From JBMNGH01 sp050949725 (GTDB lineage Bacteria > Bacillota > Thermosediminibacteria > Thermosediminibacterales > Tepidanaerobacteraceae), in NCBI GenBank assembly GCA_050949725.1, contig JBMNGH010000011.1:186001-250000 (forward strand): a stretch of 64,000 nt of DNA. The letters are read 5' to 3'. Numbering within the stretch: position 1 is the stretch's first letter; the number at the start of each line of letters is the position of its first letter. The notes beneath the pieces are model-generated. The model was not told the origin of the DNA. It did no database searches and saw only the letters and a list, made by a program, of their open reading frames with translations. This document shows positions 50,082 through 58,735 of the stretch, one piece after another. A program made the translations under genes and the position numbers.

Positions 50082-50948
50082 TTAGCCTTTGAACAACTTA
50101 GATTTCAAACCTTCCGGAATGGAAAAACAGCCTTCAATTATTTCTTTGTTGACATACAATGTGTCTTTATTAAATTCATTAATATAGGGTTTCTCGTATT
50201 TTTTTGAACCAAGTGTAAAACTCCAAAGGCCACCGGGATAAGTTGGGACTATAGCCGTATATAATTTCGTTATCGGAAATAGGCTGCTTACACGGTTATA
50301 CGTATCTGACAATATATTCATGTAAAATATTGGAGACTCACTCTGACAGACCATCAGACCGTCGTCTTTAAGCATTTTAAATATGTTTTGATAAAACTCC
50401 TTTTCAAAAAGAGATACCGCCGGCCCCACTGGGTCAGAAGAATCTACTATAACCACGTCATACTTGCGGTCTTTTTGTTGACTAACAAAGGATGTCCCGT
50501 CTTGGAATACAAAATTTAGCCTAGGATCTGATATGTTACCGGACACCTGTGGGAGATACTTTCTGGAAACGTTCACAACAAGATCATCGATTTCGACCAT
50601 ATCTATCCTTTTGACGCTTTTGTATTTTACGACTTCTCTTGCCGCACCGCAGTCTCCACCTCCTATTATCAAAACGTTTTTTGGGTCCGGATGGAAACTG
50701 AGAGGGACATGTGTTATCATCTCGTTATAAATATGCCCGTCTTTTGAAGTTGTCTGTAAAATACCATCGAGGATGAGCATTCTTCCGTAATCGAAAGAAT
50801 CGAGGACCATAATGTGTTGTATAGAAGAGTGCTCTGAAAAAACGATTTCTTTTATTTTATATTTTATTTTTAGATTATCGCCCTCATATTCAGTAAACCA
50901 CATATCACCATTGGGGCTTTTTTGTATATATTCTGGAATTTGTTCCAT
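50082..50948 (-). CDS. speE: Spermidine synthase (polyamine aminopropyltransferase)
   Basis: Transfers aminopropyl from decarboxylated SAM to putrescine or a related amine. The 288-residue product starts with the N-terminal beta domain (WFTEYEGDNLKIKYKIKE), then the catalytic fold: LILDGILQTTSKDGHIYNEM, IIGGGDCGAAREVVKY, VEIDDLVVNVSRKYLPQ and the catalytic Asp in DSSDPVGPA. AGGAGGTTTTGTC lies before ATG 50948; the open frame reaches 51098. No speD or speA neighbour is visible in the window. Confidence 0.94.
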   Translation of the reverse strand: MEQIPEYIQKSPNGDMWFTEYEGDNLKIKYKIKEIVFSEHSSIQHIMVLDSFDYGRMLILDGILQTTSKDGHIYNEMITHVPLSFHPDPKNVLIIGGGDCGAAREVVKYKSVKRIDMVEIDDLVVNVSRKYLPQVSGNISDPRLNFVFQDGTSFVSQQKDRKYDVVIVDSSDPVGPAVSLFEKEFYQNIFKMLKDDGLMVCQSESPIFYMNILSDTYNRVSSLFPITKLYTAIVPTYPGGLWSFTLGSKKYEKPYINEFNKDTLYVNKEIIEGCFSIPEGLKSKLFKG

Positions 50949-51010
50949 GACAAAACCTCCTTTGAGCCCACATCGGTAATTACAACACTGATACATATAT
51001 CTTGTTTTTT

Positions 51011-51286
51011 TCAAAAACTGCTTATTTCGGCAGATTCGATGACGGCGAGCAGGAGGAAAATCAGGAATCCAATACTGGTAATCTGATCGACAATCCATCG
51101 GTCTTCAGGTTTTACAAGTTTCATCAGGATATCCTCCAGTGGCCCTGCTATTATTATAGCTGACATAATATAAACGGGCACTAGCGTCTTACTTTTAAAG
51201 TACGAGTCAAGGGAAATGATAATAATTGCAGTGCCCAGAGCAATGTTCATGAAGCCTATAGCATACCCAAGTTCTATGTCTCTCAC
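51011..51286 (-). CDS. Small hypothetical membrane protein
   Basis: Unrecognised. The 91-residue product has two to three hydrophobic helices: IGFMNIALGTAIIIISLDSY, LVPVYIMSAIIIAGPLEDIL and ITSIGFLIFLLLAVIESAEI. The GTG at 51286 has AGGGGTGAAAA before it. It lies 62 bases before speE and 57 after the HhH-GPD gene and may share a transcript with them. Confidence 0.55.
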   Translation of the reverse strand: MRDIELGYAIGFMNIALGTAIIIISLDSYFKSKTLVPVYIMSAIIIAGPLEDILMKLVKPEDRWIVDQITSIGFLIFLLLAVIESAEISSF

Positions 51287-51343
51287 CGTTTTCACCCCTG
51301 TTAAATGATGTATTTAGTAATAGTATATGGTCATCATTTACCA

Positions 51344-52033
51344 TTAGGTGCTTTTGAGCATGATTTGTATATTATGCTTGCTTGTGCAAAAATGGTCGTT
51401 CAAAGGGCATACTTCACATTTGGGCTGTCTACTCAAGCAATAATCCTTGCCCAGTTTGACTATAAGTGCGTGGTATTCATTATAAAGCTTTGTATCTTTC
51501 GGCAGGTGCTTCATGAAAAAATCCTGCATACTTTGGTAGTCTATACTGTCATCAAAAAATCCCATTCTGAAGAAAACCCTCTTCGTATAGGAATCGACTA
51601 CAAAAATGGGTTTTTTGGCCGCATAAAGGATTATGGAGTCCGCGGTCTCTGCACCGAGCCCCTTTATTGAGAGCAACTCTTGGCGTATTTTAAGAACATC
51701 GTTTTTAAACATCTCGTAAATGTCACCGGTGTATCTGGTTTTGATATAGTTGCAGAAATTTTTTAGTTTTGCTGCCTTTTGGTTGTAAAACCGTGTTGAC
51801 TTTATGAGCCCGGCCAGACTTTTTTCATCAGCCTCCAAAATAGCATCTATTGAAAGAAGGCTTTCTTTTTTTAAATTGCGAATAGCTTTTTCAACGTTTA
51901 CCCATGAAACGCTCTGTGTTAGTATTGCGCCAACTATTACTTCAAAGTCACTTTTTGCCGGCCACCAATGTTGGGGACCAAAAGTGCTGTACAGAGCATC
52001 AAATATATCAATCAGCAGTTTGGTGCACAACAC
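51344..52033 (-). CDS. Endonuclease III-related HhH-GPD protein with [4Fe-4S] cluster
   Basis: Probable base-excision-repair glycosylase of the Nth superfamily. The 229-residue product has the helix-hairpin-helix LLSIKGLGAETADSIILYA (about 119-137), the conserved Asp in VVDSYTKRV, and a C-terminal cluster loop CLSRQPKCEVCPLNDHFC with four cysteines. The catalytic lysine of EndoIII (GVGRKTA) is replaced by Glu (GLGAETA), which fits the COG2231-type branch rather than Nth proper. The start is GTG with AGGAGGAAAC upstream. Confidence 0.85.
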   Translation of the reverse strand: MLCTKLLIDIFDALYSTFGPQHWWPAKSDFEVIVGAILTQSVSWVNVEKAIRNLKKESLLSIDAILEADEKSLAGLIKSTRFYNQKAAKLKNFCNYIKTRYTGDIYEMFKNDVLKIRQELLSIKGLGAETADSIILYAAKKPIFVVDSYTKRVFFRMGFFDDSIDYQSMQDFFMKHLPKDTKLYNEYHALIVKLGKDYCLSRQPKCEVCPLNDHFCTSKHNIQIMLKST

Positions 52034-52154
52034 GTTTCCTCCTAACGATGTCAGTACACTACATAGATAATCTTAGGCATGAGTGCCAAAAATAAAAATA
52101 ACCGGATTAATCCAGGTCCCCAGCTAAACGCAAGAGACCTAGTGAGATATTGTC

Positions 52155-52985
52155 CTAGTAAGAGATTATCAATCCGCCCTTTCCGGCATAAGTGCTGACT
52201 GTGGGGCCCATCTCATGGATAAAAACGCCTTTTGGTGAGAAAAGTCTCATGATTTCCTTCTTAATAAATTCAGCGTCTTCGGCATTATCTACATGTGTTA
52301 TGTAAAAATAGTTATCTGAAAGGGCTTTGTTTTTACTCTGCCCTATCATTTCAAGTACCTTTTTGAGCGATTTTTTCTTACCTCGGATCTTTTCAACCAT
52401 TTTTATCGTTCCACCAAAATTTCTAAGGAGAACTTTAACATCCATTATCTTTGCAATTGTGCCGTGTAGTTTTGAAAGCCGACCGCCTTTAATGATATTG
52501 TCAAGGGTATCGAGCAGGATAAAAATATCCATTTTATCACGGTATTTTTTCAGTTTCTCAATTATTTCACTTGTCATATTACATTGTTTCGAAAGTTCCA
52601 CCGCTTTCATAACTTGTAGTGCGTGACCTGAAGAGGCAGCTAGTGTGTCGAATACGTGCACGATGGTTTTCGTCATGTTTTTGGCGATACAGGCTGATTG
52701 ATATGCACCACTTAAAGTCGAGGCAATTGTCAGACAAATAACATCTTCACCGTCTTTGCCCAATTTATCAAAAACCCTTGCAAAAGATGCAGGTGAAGGA
52801 TGTGCTGTCTTTGGAAGCGACTTGGAATTGTACATCAATTCATAAAACTCATGCGGGGTAATGTTGATACCTTCATTGAATTCTTGGTTATTCACCCTAA
52901 TTGTAAGCGGTACTGTCTCAATATTGTGTTCCTCGATAAACTCCAATGGTAGGTCACAAGAGCTGTCTGTTACAAAATGGGTCAA
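52155..52985 (-). CDS. DegV family protein (fatty-acid-binding, FakB-like)
   Basis: Binds a fatty acid and, in known members, hands it to a FakA kinase. The 276-residue product has VTDSSCDLPLEFIEEHNI at the start, KTAHPSPASFARVF and TIASTLSGAYQSACIAKNM, all typical DegV signatures. The open frame starts at 53105, but AAGGGAGGAAAG is positioned for TTG 52985, after which the protein begins directly with the family N-terminus. No fakA gene is seen nearby. Confidence 0.9.
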   Translation of the reverse strand: MTHFVTDSSCDLPLEFIEEHNIETVPLTIRVNNQEFNEGINITPHEFYELMYNSKSLPKTAHPSPASFARVFDKLGKDGEDVICLTIASTLSGAYQSACIAKNMTKTIVHVFDTLAASSGHALQVMKAVELSKQCNMTSEIIEKLKKYRDKMDIFILLDTLDNIIKGGRLSKLHGTIAKIMDVKVLLRNFGGTIKMVEKIRGKKKSLKKVLEMIGQSKNKALSDNYFYITHVDNAEDAEFIKKEIMRLFSPKGVFIHEMGPTVSTYAGKGGLIISY

Positions 52986-53270
52986 AATCTTTCCTCCCTT
53001 CATTTTTTCGGATAATGTAAGATCATCAAGTATAAACTTTCTCAAACTATATACTTCTAATTGTTCTCTAGAATTATACCATAAGTTGCTGCAATGCTTC
53101 CACACGTTTCTGTTATTATGGTTTTTGATATGCAGGTAATAAGCTTGTATAATTCTACAGTAAATAGTTCTTTAAAAAATATAATTTGCGGAATATCTTC
53201 AAAAAAAGCCTCTCTTGTAGTAGAATGATTATAGAGGTTTAAGAGTAAAACCGTGGAGGTGGCTTAGTAA

Positions 53271-53969
53271 ATGGTCACAGATTATCATGATCCGGTTTAT
53301 TCCCTTAGAAGCAAGATTTACAAGCAGCTCAGAAACAAAATACTTAATGGGCAATACAAGCCAGGTGACAGCCTGATAGAAATGAAGGTTGCCAAGGAAA
53401 TGGGTGTAAGCAGAACACCGGTAAGAGAGGCCATCAGGCAACTCGAACTTGAAGGCCTTGTTTCCAGTATACCGAACAAAGGAGTAATTGTTCAGGGCGT
53501 TTCGGAACAAGACATCGAAGATATATATACAATAAGGCAGACAATCGAAGGGCTTGCCGCCAGGTGGGCGGCGCAAAAGATTACTGATGAACAACTGGAA
53601 GAATTAAAAGATGTTTTAGATCTAATGGAGTTTTATACCGAAAAGGAAGACACAGATAAGCTTTCAGATCTCGACACCCAGTTTCATGACATAATTTTTA
53701 GGGCGTGTAACAGCCGCCCCCTAGAAACCGTGCTAACAAATTTTCATCATTTTATACAAAGGGCTCGCCTCGTATCAATGAAATCATCCGGTCGGGCAGC
53801 TCATGCACTTCAAGAGCATAAAAGGATTTTCGAATCACTTGGGGCCCATGATACTGAAGGGGCAGAAAAGGCCATGAAGCAACATGTCCACAGTGCACTG
53901 GCCAACCTATTTCCTTATCTTGAAGGTCATAAGGTATTCTTAGATCAAAACAGCAGTCTAAAAAAATAA
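53271..53969 (+). CDS. GntR-family transcriptional regulator (FadR/FCD subfamily)
   Basis: Ligand-responsive DNA-binding regulator. The 232-residue product has an N-terminal winged helix (YKPGDSLIEMKVAKEMGVSR followed by TPVREAIRQLELEGLV, residues about 25-60) and a C-terminal all-helical FCD domain with the metal/ligand residues in DTQFHDIIF and QEHKRIFESL. GGAGGTGGC is upstream. It is alone and ends in a bidirectional terminator, so its target cannot be inferred. Confidence 0.9.
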   Translation: MVTDYHDPVYSLRSKIYKQLRNKILNGQYKPGDSLIEMKVAKEMGVSRTPVREAIRQLELEGLVSSIPNKGVIVQGVSEQDIEDIYTIRQTIEGLAARWAAQKITDEQLEELKDVLDLMEFYTEKEDTDKLSDLDTQFHDIIFRACNSRPLETVLTNFHHFIQRARLVSMKSSGRAAHALQEHKRIFESLGAHDTEGAEKAMKQHVHSALANLFPYLEGHKVFLDQNSSLKK

Positions 53970-54057
53970 GATAGTTACGAAATTGTGGCAGTCCTTCATA
54001 AAAAAACCGGAAATTGGCAATTCGGAAGCCGTAATAATTTTCAAAAAACTACTGGAT

Positions 54058-54098
54058 AAATAGCAAAATCCTATTCATTCCTTTGGATTTTGCTATTT
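54058..54098. terminator. Bidirectional terminator between gntR and pfkA
   Basis: AAATAGCAAAATCC (54058-54071) and GGATTTTGCTATTT (54085-54098) are a perfect 14-bp inverted repeat around a 13-base loop, between convergent genes. Confidence 0.85.
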
Positions 54099-54122
54099 AG
54101 ATATGGTTACGGTAAGATAAAA

Positions 54123-55202
54123 TCAATCTCCAAAACTTATTCCGATGTTTTTTGCAGCATATATCAAAGGATGGCATTTGGGAACTGTTCTGTTCTCCCG
54201 TGGTATGTCTTTAAATTCTACAGTTGTAATTATGCCATTTTTAAGAGACACCATCTTTCCCCATTGACCTTCTAGTGCCAGCTTTGCGGCCGTTTCCCCG
54301 TACCGCGTGGCAAGTATTCTATCAAAAGGTGAAGGAGAGCCACCCCTTTGAATGTGCCCCAGGACTGTAGCCCTGCTTTCCAATCCCGTTTGTTCCTGGA
54401 TCATGTTTGCAATAGTTTGACCTATGCCACCCAGGCGCACAGGATCTCCGCTTCCCTTTACGGTTTCCCTTATAACGTGCTTGCCTTCAGGTGTTTTTAC
54501 ACCTTCAGCCACAACTATAATGCTAAAAGCCTTTCCTTCCTCTTTGCGAGAATATATTTTTGCCTTAACGCTTTCTATGTTCCAATCTATTTCAGGCAGC
54601 AGTATTACATCTGCACCGCCGGCTACCCCGCTGTAAAGCGCAATCCATCCTGCGTATCTCCCCATTAGCTCAAGTACCATTATTCTATGGTGTGATTCAG
54701 CTGTTGTATGTAACTTATCCAGTGCATCAGTTGCAGTCGTGACAGCTGTGTCAAAACCAAATGTCTGGTCTGTTTCAGGCATATCGTTGTCTATGGTCTT
54801 CGGCACGCCGATGATTTTGGCCCCCTTGTCAGTCAACTCTTTGGCTATTGCAAGGCTGCCGTCTCCGCCAATCACTATTAGGCAGTCCACCTTAAGCCTC
54901 TCCAAATTTTGGACGAGTTTTGATGACATATCCTTGTAAACTAGCTTCTGATCTTCTTTAACAGGAAAATTAAAAGGGTTATCCCTGTTGTTGGAGCCAA
55001 GTATAGTTCCGCCGCGATGAAGTAGCCCGGAAATGTGCGGGATATCAAGGCGCTTGTATCTGTTCTGGATAAGCCCGCTATACCCGTCCAAAAAACCGTA
55101 AAGCTCAGCACCTGCATAGCTGCAAACCCGCGCAACAGCCCTTATCACAGCGTTTAATCCAGGGGCGTCTCCACCGCCTGTTAGTATTCCTATTCTCTTC
55201 AT
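54123..55202 (-). CDS. pfkA: 6-phosphofructokinase
   Basis: Phosphorylates fructose 6-phosphate in glycolysis. The 359-residue product starts KRIGILTGGGDAPGLNAVIR, has IGGDGSLAIAKELTDKGAKI and the catalytic PKTIDNDMPETDQTFGFDTA, then ELMGRYAGWIAL. It combines Gly after GGD (typical of ATP enzymes) with Lys in PKTIDND (typical of PPi enzymes, where ATP enzymes have Gly), so the phosphoryl donor is uncertain. Length is longer than the 320-residue Bacillus type. GGAGGAAATTT sets ATG 55202. Confidence 0.92.
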   Translation of the reverse strand: MKRIGILTGGGDAPGLNAVIRAVARVCSYAGAELYGFLDGYSGLIQNRYKRLDIPHISGLLHRGGTILGSNNRDNPFNFPVKEDQKLVYKDMSSKLVQNLERLKVDCLIVIGGDGSLAIAKELTDKGAKIIGVPKTIDNDMPETDQTFGFDTAVTTATDALDKLHTTAESHHRIMVLELMGRYAGWIALYSGVAGGADVILLPEIDWNIESVKAKIYSRKEEGKAFSIIVVAEGVKTPEGKHVIRETVKGSGDPVRLGGIGQTIANMIQEQTGLESRATVLGHIQRGGSPSPFDRILATRYGETAAKLALEGQWGKMVSLKNGIITTVEFKDIPRENRTVPKCHPLIYAAKNIGISFGD

Positions 55203-55442
55203 ATAAATTTCCTCCATTTGTAATTGTGTACCGGTTATGGTGTTTTGAAAATGAAAAGCTGTCTACTACATTATATGTGAAATTGTGTAATCGAAGTTAG
55301 AAGATCATAAGCCATTTACATATATCCCTTATTCAATTATAATTAAGAGAAATTATGACCTTAATTGCTAGAATAAATTAATCACATTATATCATAATTC
55401 TGACTAGGTTAAAAATTATTAAATCCTAAGGGGTGAGGTGTG

Positions 55443-55979
55443 GTGCGAAAAGCCATTTTCTCTGTTCTTGTCCACAATGAATACGGGGTAGTTACAAGGA
55501 TTTCAGGCCTGTTTACGAGAAGAGGATTTAATATCACAAGTTTTACGGGTGAAGAAACGGAAGATCCGGAGATTTCCCGAATCACAATAGCCGCCGAGGG
55601 GAATGAGAGGGAGCTTGCACAGATAAAGAGCCAAGTTGAAAAGCTTGTTGATGTCATTAAAGTTGTCGAATTGGATATGAAGTCCTCAGTCCACAGGGAA
55701 CTTGCCTTGATTAAGGTAAAGACTGAAGACAAAAACCGGGCAGAGGTGTTCCAAATAGTGGAGTCCTTTAGGGGGAATATCGTGGATATTGATCCCGATG
55801 CGGTGATAATTGAAATAACTGGTGACCTGGGAAAGGTAAAGGCCTTTTTGGAAATGATGAAACACTATGGGATAATAGAAAGTGTAAGGACGGGCATTGT
55901 GGCTCTTCAAAGGGGAAAAGGAAGTATTCATGATCTGGCTGAAACCGAAAAAAATGAGGAAGTTTGTTTTAGCGAATAA
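55443..55979 (+). CDS. ilvN: Acetolactate synthase small (regulatory) subunit
   Basis: Regulatory subunit for branched-chain amino-acid synthesis, giving valine feedback. The 178-residue product has an ACT domain FSVLVHNEYGVVTRISGLFT then RRGFNITSFTGEETEDP and the second ALS_ss domain (HRELALIKVKTEDKNRAEVF). AGGGGTGAGG precedes two adjacent GTGs (55440, 55443). The catalytic partner ilvB is not beside it; ilvD follows 20 bases later. No T-box was found upstream. Confidence 0.93.
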   Translation: MRKAIFSVLVHNEYGVVTRISGLFTRRGFNITSFTGEETEDPEISRITIAAEGNERELAQIKSQVEKLVDVIKVVELDMKSSVHRELALIKVKTEDKNRAEVFQIVESFRGNIVDIDPDAVIIEITGDLGKVKAFLEMMKHYGIIESVRTGIVALQRGKGSIHDLAETEKNEEVCFSE

Positions 55980-55999
55980 ATCGCTGAGGGGGAAGGACA

Positions 56000-57661
56000 A
56001 TGAGAAGTGATTATATCAAAAAAGGGCCCATGAGAGCGCCCACAAGAGCACTTTTTTATGGAATGGGATATACTGAAGAAGAATTAGAAAAGCCGCTAAT
56101 TGGTATTGTAAATTCTCAAAATGAAATAGTGGCCGGGCATGTTCACCTGGATAGAATAGCCCAAGCTGCCAAGATCGGTGTCGCCATGGCAGGCGGTACA
56201 CCAATAGAATTCCCCGCGATAGGTATTTGTGACGGAATAGCGATGGGGCATTTAGGCATGAAGTACCCGCTTGCGAGCAGAGAATTAATAGCCGATTCCA
56301 TAGAGGCAATGGTAATGGCCCACGGTTTCGACGGACTTGTACTCATACCGAACTGTGACAAAATAGTTCCTGGTATGATGATGGCCGCTGCCAGGCTTAA
56401 TATACCGGCAGTTGTTGTAAGTGGAGGGCCTATGTATTCCGGCAGATATATGGGGAAAGACATAGATTTTTCTACATGTATTGAAAAGATAGGCAGCCTC
56501 AAAGCCGGGGATATTACTGAAAAAGAGTTGTCGGAAATTGAACACGAGGCATGTCCCGGGTGTGGCTCATGTTCCGGTCTCTTTACAGCCAACTCAATGA
56601 ACTGCCTTGCAGAGGCCTTGGGAATAGCACTGCCCGGCAATGGCACAATCCCGGCGTATCACGGTGGAAGAATTGCCCTGGCAAAGAAGGCCGGGATGCA
56701 GGTTATTAAAATGCTGGAGGATAATATTAAACCACGGGATATTATGACAAGAGAGGCATTTGAAAATGCAATAACAGTCGATATGGGGATGGCTGGCTCC
56801 AGCAATACAGTTCTGCATCTGCCTGCAATAGCCCATGAGGCGGAATTGGAACTGGAACTGGATATCTTTGACGAGATAAGTGCTAAAACCCCATGCCTTT
56901 GTAAGCTAAGCCCAAGCGGTTTCCACCATATGCAGGACCTACACGAAGCAGGTGGAATACCCGCACTTATGAATGAACTGTCTAAGCTTGATCTACTGCA
57001 CTTAAACACTTTTACGGTTACCGGAAAGACGATAGGGGAAAACATCTGCGGCATATCTATTAAAAATACTGATGTGATCAGGGAAGTGGACAACCCCTAC
57101 AGGGAAACAGGGGGCCTTGCTATTCTGCGCGGAAACCTTGCCCCTGACGGAGCTGTTGTAAAAGAAGCCGCCGTAGCTCCTGAAATGCTGTTTCACGAAG
57201 GGCCTGCACGTGTATTTGATTCGGAAGAAGAGACTGTGGACGCAATTTTTGCAAGTAAGATTAACAAAGGTGATGTTGTTGTTATTAGGTATGAAGGCCC
57301 AAAAGGAGGACCTGGCATGAGGGAGATGCTTTCGCCAACATCCGCCATTGTGGGAATGGGTCTTGACAAAGATGTGGCACTCATTACCGACGGGCGTTTT
57401 TCCGGGGCCACAAGGGGCGCCGCAATCGGCCACATATCGCCGGAAGCAATGGAAGGAGGACCGATTGCACTTATTAGAGAAGGGGATCCCATCAGAATAG
57501 ATATTAAAAACAAGAAACTGGATGTGCTCATTTCTGACGACGAGATGAACCGGCGTAAAAAAATCTGGATTACTCCTGAACCCAAAATTAGGTCAGGATA
57601 CCTAGCGAGATATGCAAAACTCGTAACATCAGCGTCATCAGGTGCTGTGCTCAAAGTGTAA
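56000..57661 (+). CDS. ilvD: Dihydroxy-acid dehydratase
   Basis: Iron-sulfur enzyme making the 2-oxo acids of valine and isoleucine. The 553-residue product has the conserved cysteines in PNCDKIVPGMMMA and ACPGCGSCSGLFTANSMNCL, plus GRFSGATRGAAIGHISPEA near the end with the active-site serine/threonine region. Full family length. The ATG has AGGGGGAAGG before it. A strong terminator begins at the stop. Confidence 0.97.
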   Translation: MRSDYIKKGPMRAPTRALFYGMGYTEEELEKPLIGIVNSQNEIVAGHVHLDRIAQAAKIGVAMAGGTPIEFPAIGICDGIAMGHLGMKYPLASRELIADSIEAMVMAHGFDGLVLIPNCDKIVPGMMMAAARLNIPAVVVSGGPMYSGRYMGKDIDFSTCIEKIGSLKAGDITEKELSEIEHEACPGCGSCSGLFTANSMNCLAEALGIALPGNGTIPAYHGGRIALAKKAGMQVIKMLEDNIKPRDIMTREAFENAITVDMGMAGSSNTVLHLPAIAHEAELELELDIFDEISAKTPCLCKLSPSGFHHMQDLHEAGGIPALMNELSKLDLLHLNTFTVTGKTIGENICGISIKNTDVIREVDNPYRETGGLAILRGNLAPDGAVVKEAAVAPEMLFHEGPARVFDSEEETVDAIFASKINKGDVVVIRYEGPKGGPGMREMLSPTSAIVGMGLDKDVALITDGRFSGATRGAAIGHISPEAMEGGPIALIREGDPIRIDIKNKKLDVLISDDEMNRRKKIWITPEPKIRSGYLARYAKLVTSASSGAVLKV

Positions 57662-57705
57662 AAAAAAACCCCTGTGGGCGAGATACCGTACACAGGGGTT
57701 TTTTT
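57662..57705 (+). terminator. Terminator of ilvN-ilvD
   Basis: A-run plus CCCCTGTG (57669-57676) pairs with CACAGGGG (57691-57698) and a T-run. Symmetric A and T tracts make it usable from both sides. Confidence 0.9.
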
Positions 57706-57708
57706 GAA

Positions 57709-57774
57709 GAACAACTAGATCCCCCGGGCACCGATGGCAATCTTTGATTGGGTTTTGGGTGGGATTCTTATTTC
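57709..57774 (+). repeat. Dispersed structured element, copy C
   Basis: GAACAAC start, hairpin core GCAATCTTTGATTG at 57737-57750, end GGGATTCTTATTTC. The outer pairing is less regular than in copies A and B: GATCCC (57718-57723) can pair with GGGATT (57761-57766). It lies between the ilvD terminator and the DnaA-box cluster. Confidence 0.72.
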
Positions 57775-57797
57775 AAAAAAACAATGTAAAAAACAAA

Positions 57798-57900
57798 TGT
57801 GGATAACTTATCCCCAATGGGGACAACCCACTCAAATTTCGGTGTAGCTTCAGGGACAAGGATTTTACTTATTAACACCTGTTGATAACCTTGTGGATAA
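57798..57900. promoter_or_regulatory. Cluster of DnaA boxes
   Basis: Two perfect boxes, TGTGGATAA at 57798-57806 and 57892-57900 (complement of TTATCCACA). One-mismatch boxes TTATCCCCA at 57808-57816 and TGTTGATAA at 57880-57888, and a two-mismatch TTATTAACA at 57869-57877. The first two form an inverted pair one base apart. The rest of the 57.7-58.07 kb gap holds element copy C and a ribosome site. Confidence 0.8.
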
Positions 57901-58075
57901 ATTGGGATTTTGGCTCTTATGATGTAGGAGAATTGAAGGTGGTGAATAGGTCTTAAGCACTAAAGACAAAGGCTTGCTGCAATTAATTTACAGGATGTGG
58001 AACATATTTGCCCAAATTGCGTCTATTAACAATGAGTTCTTTTAAACAAATAGATAACTTAAGGAGGTGGCCCCG

Positions 58076-58735
58076 GTGAAACATATTTTAGTCCTGGTTT
58101 TGTTACTTATTATGATATTAATTTGCGGATGTGGAAGTGGGGTTTCGGAAAACAATGATTATAATTCAAATGAAAACCAGACTGAAGCTGGCGACCCGTC
58201 TGCCGATCCGGATTTGGCGGAAGAACCGGAAGAAGAGAACCAGGCAGGAGCGCATGATGGCGAAAATGAAACTACCCTTTTGAGTCCCAGCATAGGAGGT
58301 ATTCATCTCGGACACTCCAAAGAACAGGTTATTATGATTTTAGGAGACGAATACAATGAGATAATTTGTGAAGAACAAGGCTATTACGGCGAGGAACAGG
58401 TGATAATGGAATACGACAGCGGAATTTCTGTAATCATAGGGCTAAAATCCTCAAAAGTCCTTGATGTGACTACAGAATCACCCGATTTTCCCACAGACCG
58501 AGGTTCAAAGGTAGGGGACAATGCGGACGAGGTCCTTGCAAAATACCGGCAGAAATACGAAGAATTTGAAAGCGTTTATGCAGATGGCAAGAACATAGGC
58601 TGGTTTGTCATAAATGATGAAGTCTTTCTGATATTTGATTTTGATAAAGATGATGGAATGCTTCTGAACGAAACGGTTGACGATGAATCGAAAGTGGAAC
58701 TCATAAAACTCGCTTATATGATGCATTTCGACTGA
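58076..58735 (+). CDS. Lipoprotein with a DUF4309/SmpA-like domain
   Basis: Function unknown. The 219-residue product has a lipoprotein signal (HILVLVLLLIMILICGCGSG, Cys near 19), an acidic low-complexity linker rich in Asn, Glu and Asp (about 25-70), and a small domain with GGIHLGHSKEQVIMILGDEY, which resembles the 'GhxxGhskeeVhxhhG' pattern of SmpA/DUF4309 proteins. AAGGAGGTGG supports GTG 58076. The frame continues after its TGA stop into another open stretch (see 58736). Confidence 0.72.
   Translation: MKHILVLVLLLIMILICGCGSGVSENNDYNSNENQTEAGDPSADPDLAEEPEEENQAGAHDGENETTLLSPSIGGIHLGHSKEQVIMILGDEYNEIICEEQGYYGEEQVIMEYDSGISVIIGLKSSKVLDVTTESPDFPTDRGSKVGDNADEVLAKYRQKYEEFESVYADGKNIGWFVINDEVFLIFDFDKDDGMLLNETVDDESKVELIKLAYMMHFD

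Noticed and set aside
55203..55442. T-box or other riboswitch before ilvN
   Set aside because: No AGGGTGG-ACC type T-box core or other known aptamer core is visible.
57193..57714. A 173-residue minus-strand ORF inside ilvD
   Set aside because: Antisense shadow of a well-conserved enzyme; low-complexity Ser/Ile content.
58733..58735. Selenocysteine at the TGA of the lipoprotein gene
   Set aside because: The lipoprotein ends naturally and only a weak 5-pair stem (AGCAT/ATGCT) follows immediately, too close for a typical bacterial SECIS; kept only as an outside option.
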